Source of the DNA: UBA5070 sp035913415
GTDB lineage: Bacteria; Fibrobacterota; Fibrobacteria; UBA5070
Reading direction: 5' to 3'
Assembly: GCA_035913415.1 (NCBI GenBank)
Contig: JAMIIV010000247.1
Coordinates: 50,484-114,483 of the forward strand
DNA: 64,000 nucleotides
Within the stretch, counting starts at the first letter, position 1. Each line of letters starts with the position of its first letter. The notes below the pieces were generated by a model that saw only the letters and a program-made list of their open reading frames with translations, ran no database searches and was not told the DNA's origin. The position numbers and the translations under genes are program-made. Positions 60,445 to 64,000 of this stretch are shown in pieces.

Positions 60445-62025
60445 ATGCTCCGGCAACTCCCTCTCCTCGCCCTGTCCGCCCTCCTGGCGGCCTTCCCGTC
60501 CTCGGCTTCGGCCACCACCGACACCACGCGCTCGCACACCGACAGCGCCGCTTCGGTACCAGCCCGCGATAGTGGCGCTAAAGGCTCGCTGACAGGGGGT
60601 GAGAAACCCTTGCACAAAGCGGGCCCCGCCACGCCGACGGCCATCGTGATCCCCATCCACGGCGAAGTCGACGAGGGTCTGCGCTTTTTCGTGGATCGTG
60701 CCGTCGAAAACGCGCTGGCCCAGTCGCCCAAACCCACCCACCTGGTCTTCGACGTCGACACCTGGGGTGGCCGCCTGGACGCCGCCTTCGAGATTTCCGA
60801 CCGCATCTCGAACGTGACCCAGTGCTCCACCATCGCCTTCGTCAAGCGCAAGGCCATCTCCGCCGGGGCCCTGATCGCCCTGTCGGCCAACCGCGTCTAC
60901 ATGGCCCCAGGTGCCACCATCGGCGACTGCGCGCCCATTCTGGCAGGTGGCGGCGACGACGGAATCCAGTACGCCGGCGAGAAGATCGAAAGCCCCTTGC
61001 GCGCCCGCTTCCGCGCCTTGGCCCGCCGCAACGGTTTTCCCACGGAACTGGCCGAGAAAATGGTCTCCCGAGACGGTGCCGTGCTGGAAATCACCCATCC
61101 CGACGCCCCGCGCGAATTCGCCTACAAGGACGATTGGGACGCCCGTCCCGATTCGGCGAAAGCCGGAGCCAAGGTGAAGACCGCCCTCGCCGATGGACAA
61201 CTTCTGACCATGGACGACGCCGAGGCCCTGGCATGGGGCTTCAGCCAAGGCACCTATCCGGACGCCCAGGCCCTCGAAAAGGCCCGCGGTTGGAGCGAAA
61301 CCGTCACGGTCCAGACCACCTGGAGCGAGGATTTCGCCCGCTGGATCTCCAAATTCGTGCCCATCCTGTTCGTGATCGGTCTGGCCGCCCTGTACCTGGA
61401 ATACAAGAATCCCGGATTCGGCTTTTTCGGCGTGGTGGGCATCCTGGCGCTGGGATTGGCCTTGGGAAGCCAGTACATGGTCGGACTGGCAGACCACACG
61501 GAGCTGCTGCTGGCCGGCATCGGCATTCTGCTCATCGGCATCGAAGTCCTGCTGTTTCCCGGCACCTTGGTGCTGGCCGGTGCGGGACTCCTGATGGTCG
61601 CCGCCGCCCTCATCCTGTCGCTGCAGGGGTTCACCTTGCCCGACCCCGAAATGCCCTGGCAAATGGAGGCGTTGCGGTACAACATCTTCGTGGTCGTCTC
61701 CACATTGGTCGGGGGCATGGTCGTCAGCCTGCTGGCCATGCGGTTTGTGGTGCCACGTCTGCCCGGCACGTCGGGGGCCTACCTCAAGGACACCCTGGAA
61801 GGGGCTGTGGCTCCCAGCCAGGCAGAGGAATCGTCGTCTCCCCTGATCGGTCGCATCGGCACGGTCGTGGCCCCGCTGCGCCCCATCGGGCGCATCCGGA
61901 TCGACCACGAGGAACACGAAGCGGTCTCGGATGGAGACCTCCTGCCTATCGGCGTGCAGGTGGTCGTCGTGGCCTCGCGCCCCACCGAACTTGTCGTGCG
62001 TCGTGCACCGGAGACCTCGGCATGA
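60445..62025 (+). CDS. NfeD-family membrane protein with ClpP-like serine protease domain
   Basis: 526 residues from ATG 60445. Signal peptide (LLALSALLAAFPSSASA), then a ClpP/SppA-like domain (about 70-290) with LVFDVDTWGGRLDAAFEISD, the SAGALIALSANRVYMA segment (putative nucleophile Ser) and GATIGDCAPI. Four membrane helices (about 310-435) and a C-terminal OB-fold (IGRIGTVVAPLRPIGRIRID) follow. Proteases of this type cut membrane-associated substrates such as stomatin or flotillin partners. The stop overlaps the next start by ATGA (62022-62025). A flotillin gene lies downstream, fitting the known NfeD-flotillin module. Confidence 0.9.
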   Translation: MLRQLPLLALSALLAAFPSSASATTDTTRSHTDSAASVPARDSGAKGSLTGGEKPLHKAGPATPTAIVIPIHGEVDEGLRFFVDRAVENALAQSPKPTHLVFDVDTWGGRLDAAFEISDRISNVTQCSTIAFVKRKAISAGALIALSANRVYMAPGATIGDCAPILAGGGDDGIQYAGEKIESPLRARFRALARRNGFPTELAEKMVSRDGAVLEITHPDAPREFAYKDDWDARPDSAKAGAKVKTALADGQLLTMDDAEALAWGFSQGTYPDAQALEKARGWSETVTVQTTWSEDFARWISKFVPILFVIGLAALYLEYKNPGFGFFGVVGILALGLALGSQYMVGLADHTELLLAGIGILLIGIEVLLFPGTLVLAGAGLLMVAAALILSLQGFTLPDPEMPWQMEALRYNIFVVVSTLVGGMVVSLLAMRFVVPRLPGTSGAYLKDTLEGAVAPSQAEESSSPLIGRIGTVVAPLRPIGRIRIDHEEHEAVSDGDLLPIGVQVVVVASRPTELVVRRAPETSA

Positions 62026-62480
62026 ACTCCTGGATGTGGATCGCGCTCCTGCAGGTCCTCGCGATCATTCTGCTGGTAGCCGAAGTCTTCCTTCCCTCCG
62101 GGGGGATCCTGCTGGGCCTCACGCTGGCTGCGGCCTCCGGCTCGGTGTGGTTCGCCTTCGACATTTCCAGCGTTGTCGGGTGGTCGGTCCTCGGTGCCGA
62201 CCTCCTCATTCTTCCGATTGTGGGGTGGCGCGCCCTCGAACACGTCCCCAATACCCCGGTGGCCCTTCGGGACCAACTCAAGGGAACCGCCACCGACGAT
62301 CGCCAGCAAGCCTTCGTGGGCCGCGAAGGCCTGTGCGAAACCGACCTCCGCCCCGTCGGACGGGTTCGCATCGGCACGGACATCATCGAAGCCCAGATGC
62401 CCCACGGCTTTTTGACCCGAGGCTCGGCTGTCCGCGTGACCCGCATCGAGGGTGGCCACCTCTTCGTCGAGCCTGTCTGA
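62022..62480 (+). CDS. Short NfeD-like membrane protein
   Basis: 152 residues. Two or three membrane helices (ALLQVLAIILLVAEVFLPSG, GILLGLTLAAASGSVWFAF) and a C-terminal OB-fold segment (FVGREGLCETDLRPVGRVRI). It corresponds to the NfeD C-terminal half only and lacks the protease. It is co-translated with the long NfeD gene and is followed 114 bases later by the flotillin-like gene. It probably helps organise or gate the flotillin assembly. Confidence 0.85.
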   Translation: MNSWMWIALLQVLAIILLVAEVFLPSGGILLGLTLAAASGSVWFAFDISSVVGWSVLGADLLILPIVGWRALEHVPNTPVALRDQLKGTATDDRQQAFVGREGLCETDLRPVGRVRIGTDIIEAQMPHGFLTRGSAVRVTRIEGGHLFVEPV

Positions 62481-62516
62481 ATCAGAAACCCTTCCGTCAC
62501 AATGGCGCGAGCGTGG

Positions 62517-62522
62517 TATAGT
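62517..62522 (+). promoter_or_regulatory. Possible -10 box of the floA promoter
   Basis: TATAGT at 62517-62522 follows a weak CCGTCA -35 candidate (62494-62499) with 17-base spacing. A run of eight or nine C bases (about 62537-62545) lies in the leader before the start at 62594. Confidence 0.35.
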
Positions 62523-62593
62523 ACCTTCCGCTTGAACCTCCCCCCCCAACAAAACGCCCTCACTTCGGGCCCCTTCGCAGGAGACCGCACTTC

Positions 62594-63565
62594 ATGCCCA
62601 CTTCGATTCTCACCATCGTCTTCCTTGTCCTGGGTGGCATCTTCACCCTCGTGCTGTTCAACTTCTTCGGCCTCTGGATCCAGGCCATCTTCTCGGGCGC
62701 CCAGATCGGACTCTTCACCCTGGTGGGCATGAAGATCCGGAAGGTGAACCCCCGCCTCATCGTGACCTCCAAGATCATGGCCGTCAAAGCCGGTATCGAG
62801 GTTCCCACGGGCATGCTCGAAGCCCACTTCCTGGCAGGCGGCAATGTCGCCCGCGTGGTCCAGGCCCTGATCGCCGCCGACAAGGCGAGCATCCCCTTGA
62901 ACTTCAAACAAGCCACCGCCATCGACCTGGCCGGCCGTAACGTACTGGAAGCCGTGCAGATGTCGGTGAATCCCAAGGTCATCGAGACCCCCATGGTGGC
63001 TGCCATGGCCAAAGACGGCATTCAGGTCAAGGCCATCGCACGTGTGACGGTGCGCACCAACATCCACCGCCTCGTGGGCGGCGCCGGCGAGCAGACCATC
63101 CTGGCTCGCGTCGGTGAAGGCATCGTGAGCACCATCGGCTCGGCCGACAGCCACAAGGCCGTGCTCGAGAACCCCGACAACATCTCCAAGACCGTTCTGG
63201 CCAAGGGCCTCGACTCGGGCACGGCTTTCGAAATTCTCTCCATCGACATCGCCGATGTCGACATCGGCGAGAACATCGGCGCGAAGTTGCAGATGGACCA
63301 GGCCAACGCCGACAAGAACATCGCCCAGGCCAAGGCCGAAGAGCGTCGCGCCATGGCCATCGCGCACGAGCAGGAAAACCTGGCTCGTACCCAGGAAATG
63401 CGCTCCAAGGTGGTCGAGGCAGAATCCCAGATCCCGCTGGCCATCGCCGAAGCGTTCCGTTCGGGCCGTTTGGGGGTCATGGACTTCTACCAGCTCAAGA
63501 ACCTGCAGGCCGACACCGAAATGCGCGCTTCGCTGGGGCAGCCCGAAGGCGGCGCGAAGGCCTGA
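62594..63565 (+). CDS. floA: Flotillin-like protein FloA
   Basis: 323 residues. One N-terminal membrane helix (ILTIVFLVLGGIFTLVLFNF) and a hairpin-like hydrophobic stretch are followed by an SPFH/flotillin domain with VNPRLIVTSKIMAVKAGIEV, GNVARVVQALIAADKASIPL and KAIARVTVRTNIHRLVGGAG. The C-terminal coiled coil is rich in Ala/Glu (KAEERRAMAIAHEQENLART). It forms membrane microdomain scaffolds. Its position after two NfeD genes is the standard operon arrangement. Confidence 0.94.
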   Translation: MPTSILTIVFLVLGGIFTLVLFNFFGLWIQAIFSGAQIGLFTLVGMKIRKVNPRLIVTSKIMAVKAGIEVPTGMLEAHFLAGGNVARVVQALIAADKASIPLNFKQATAIDLAGRNVLEAVQMSVNPKVIETPMVAAMAKDGIQVKAIARVTVRTNIHRLVGGAGEQTILARVGEGIVSTIGSADSHKAVLENPDNISKTVLAKGLDSGTAFEILSIDIADVDIGENIGAKLQMDQANADKNIAQAKAEERRAMAIAHEQENLARTQEMRSKVVEAESQIPLAIAEAFRSGRLGVMDFYQLKNLQADTEMRASLGQPEGGAKA

Positions 63566-63568
63566 GCC

Positions 63569-64000
63569 ATGGAGTCGAAATTCCAGATCGCGCTCGTCGT
63601 ACTCGTGGTCCTCGCCCAGTTGGGCGGGGCCCTCGTGGCGGCGTGGAAGAAGCGCCAAGCTGCGCGCGCCCAGGCCGAGGCACGCGAACGCGGCGGGCTT
63701 GTGGTTCTGGGCCAGGATTCTCGCGCCGAAACGTCGTCGACAAGCTGGGGTGATCCTCCCGAGCGCAAGCAGCGCGCGGAGACCTCCTGGGATTCCGACG
63801 AGTCCGATGACCTGGAGGACGAATTCGAGGACGACGAGCAGCCGAAGGCGCAACCCGAACGCCCTGTCTCCAACCCGTCATCGACGGAGCGCTTGCGCAA
63901 GTCGCCCACCTGGGCGGAGGTGCCCGCGCCTGTCGTCCAACCCAACACCCCAGCGCCCACCCAGCAGTCGCCTCCCATCTCCTCCTCGCGTCAAGAATCC
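63569..64000 (+). CDS. Membrane-anchored protein with acidic and Pro-rich linker, truncated by the window
   Basis: Starts three bases after the floA stop and runs off the right edge with 144 codons visible and no stop. A single N-terminal membrane helix (FQIALVVLVVLAQLGGALVAA) is followed by a charged, low-complexity segment (DSDESDDLEDEFEDDEQPK) and a Pro/Ser/Gln-rich linker. It may be a cytoplasmic partner of FloA. No domain is visible in the part seen. Confidence 0.7.
   Translation, partial: MESKFQIALVVLVVLAQLGGALVAAWKKRQAARAQAEARERGGLVVLGQDSRAETSSTSWGDPPERKQRAETSWDSDESDDLEDEFEDDEQPKAQPERPVSNPSSTERLRKSPTWAEVPAPVVQPNTPAPTQQSPPISSSRQES

Overview
The window is GC-rich chromosomal DNA (about two thirds G+C by eye) from a free-living, probably low-oxygen Gram-negative bacterium. 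I place it in or near the Fibrobacterota. The lineage evidence is a TIGR02147-type regulator (a family expanded in Fibrobacter) overlapping a DUF2341/LamG lipoprotein, a GH81 beta-glucanase, FlgD-like surface-protein ends, long-form IspG and many outer-membrane and lipoprotein genes. I saw no phage, transposase, CRISPR array or rRNA. There is one tRNA (Thr, CGT).

Layout. 0-12.3 kb is a redox, sulfur and metalloid defence region: CoA-disulfide-reductase/rhodanese protein, peroxiredoxin, DUF1847, an ArsB/ACR3-like symporter, a metallo-beta-lactamase-fold protein with a NifX-like protein, and rubrerythrin. It ends in an all-minus-strand block running ArsM-like methyltransferase, 30-residue Cys-rich peptide, radical SAM/SPASM maturase, MFS transporter, PadR regulator. 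12.5-21 kb is a trehalose and ion-homeostasis island (OtsB, OtsA, cation/proton antiporter, TreS-maltokinase fusion, a second Na+/H+ antiporter). 21-29 kb has a small secreted protein, an ECF sigma factor with a membrane partner, an outer-membrane protein, a four-domain CoA-disulfide-reductase/rhodanese/TusA/DsrE fusion and a hybrid histidine kinase. 29-34.7 kb has a frameshifted surface protein, tRNA-Thr, an MCE protein, IspG and a small exported protein. 35-42 kb carries the TIGR02147/LamG pair, the GH81 enzyme, and a TrmB regulator overlapping a DAP decarboxylase. 42-44 kb is the PrfH-RtcB RNA repair operon. 44.7-48.4 kb is an accessory patch of lipoproteins and a membrane-anchored FGE-like protein, with G+C falling in its second half. 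48.4-64 kb holds an amidase, a TIGR03915/TIGR03916 DNA-repair pair, SerA, PyrE, envelope proteins, a TPR protein, a double-length ThyX with dUTPase, and an NfeD/NfeD/FloA membrane module.

How it fits together. The strongest hidden signal is a 27-bp element, TGTAACC-N3-NGRTG-N7-CATCC. It occurs with identical spacing and correct orientation upstream of both CoA-disulfide-reductase genes, the ArsB/ACR3-like symporter and the ArsM-peptide operon. Two further GGATG-N7-CATCC palindromes sit at the peroxiredoxin/DUF1847 divergent promoter and before the NifX-like gene. Together they suggest an undescribed sulfur/metalloid-stress regulon that includes a candidate peptide-maturation system. The element could be a repressor operator or an ECF-type promoter. 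The window's own ECF sigma gene has a TGTAAC-type -35-like sequence upstream, which is suggestive but unproven.
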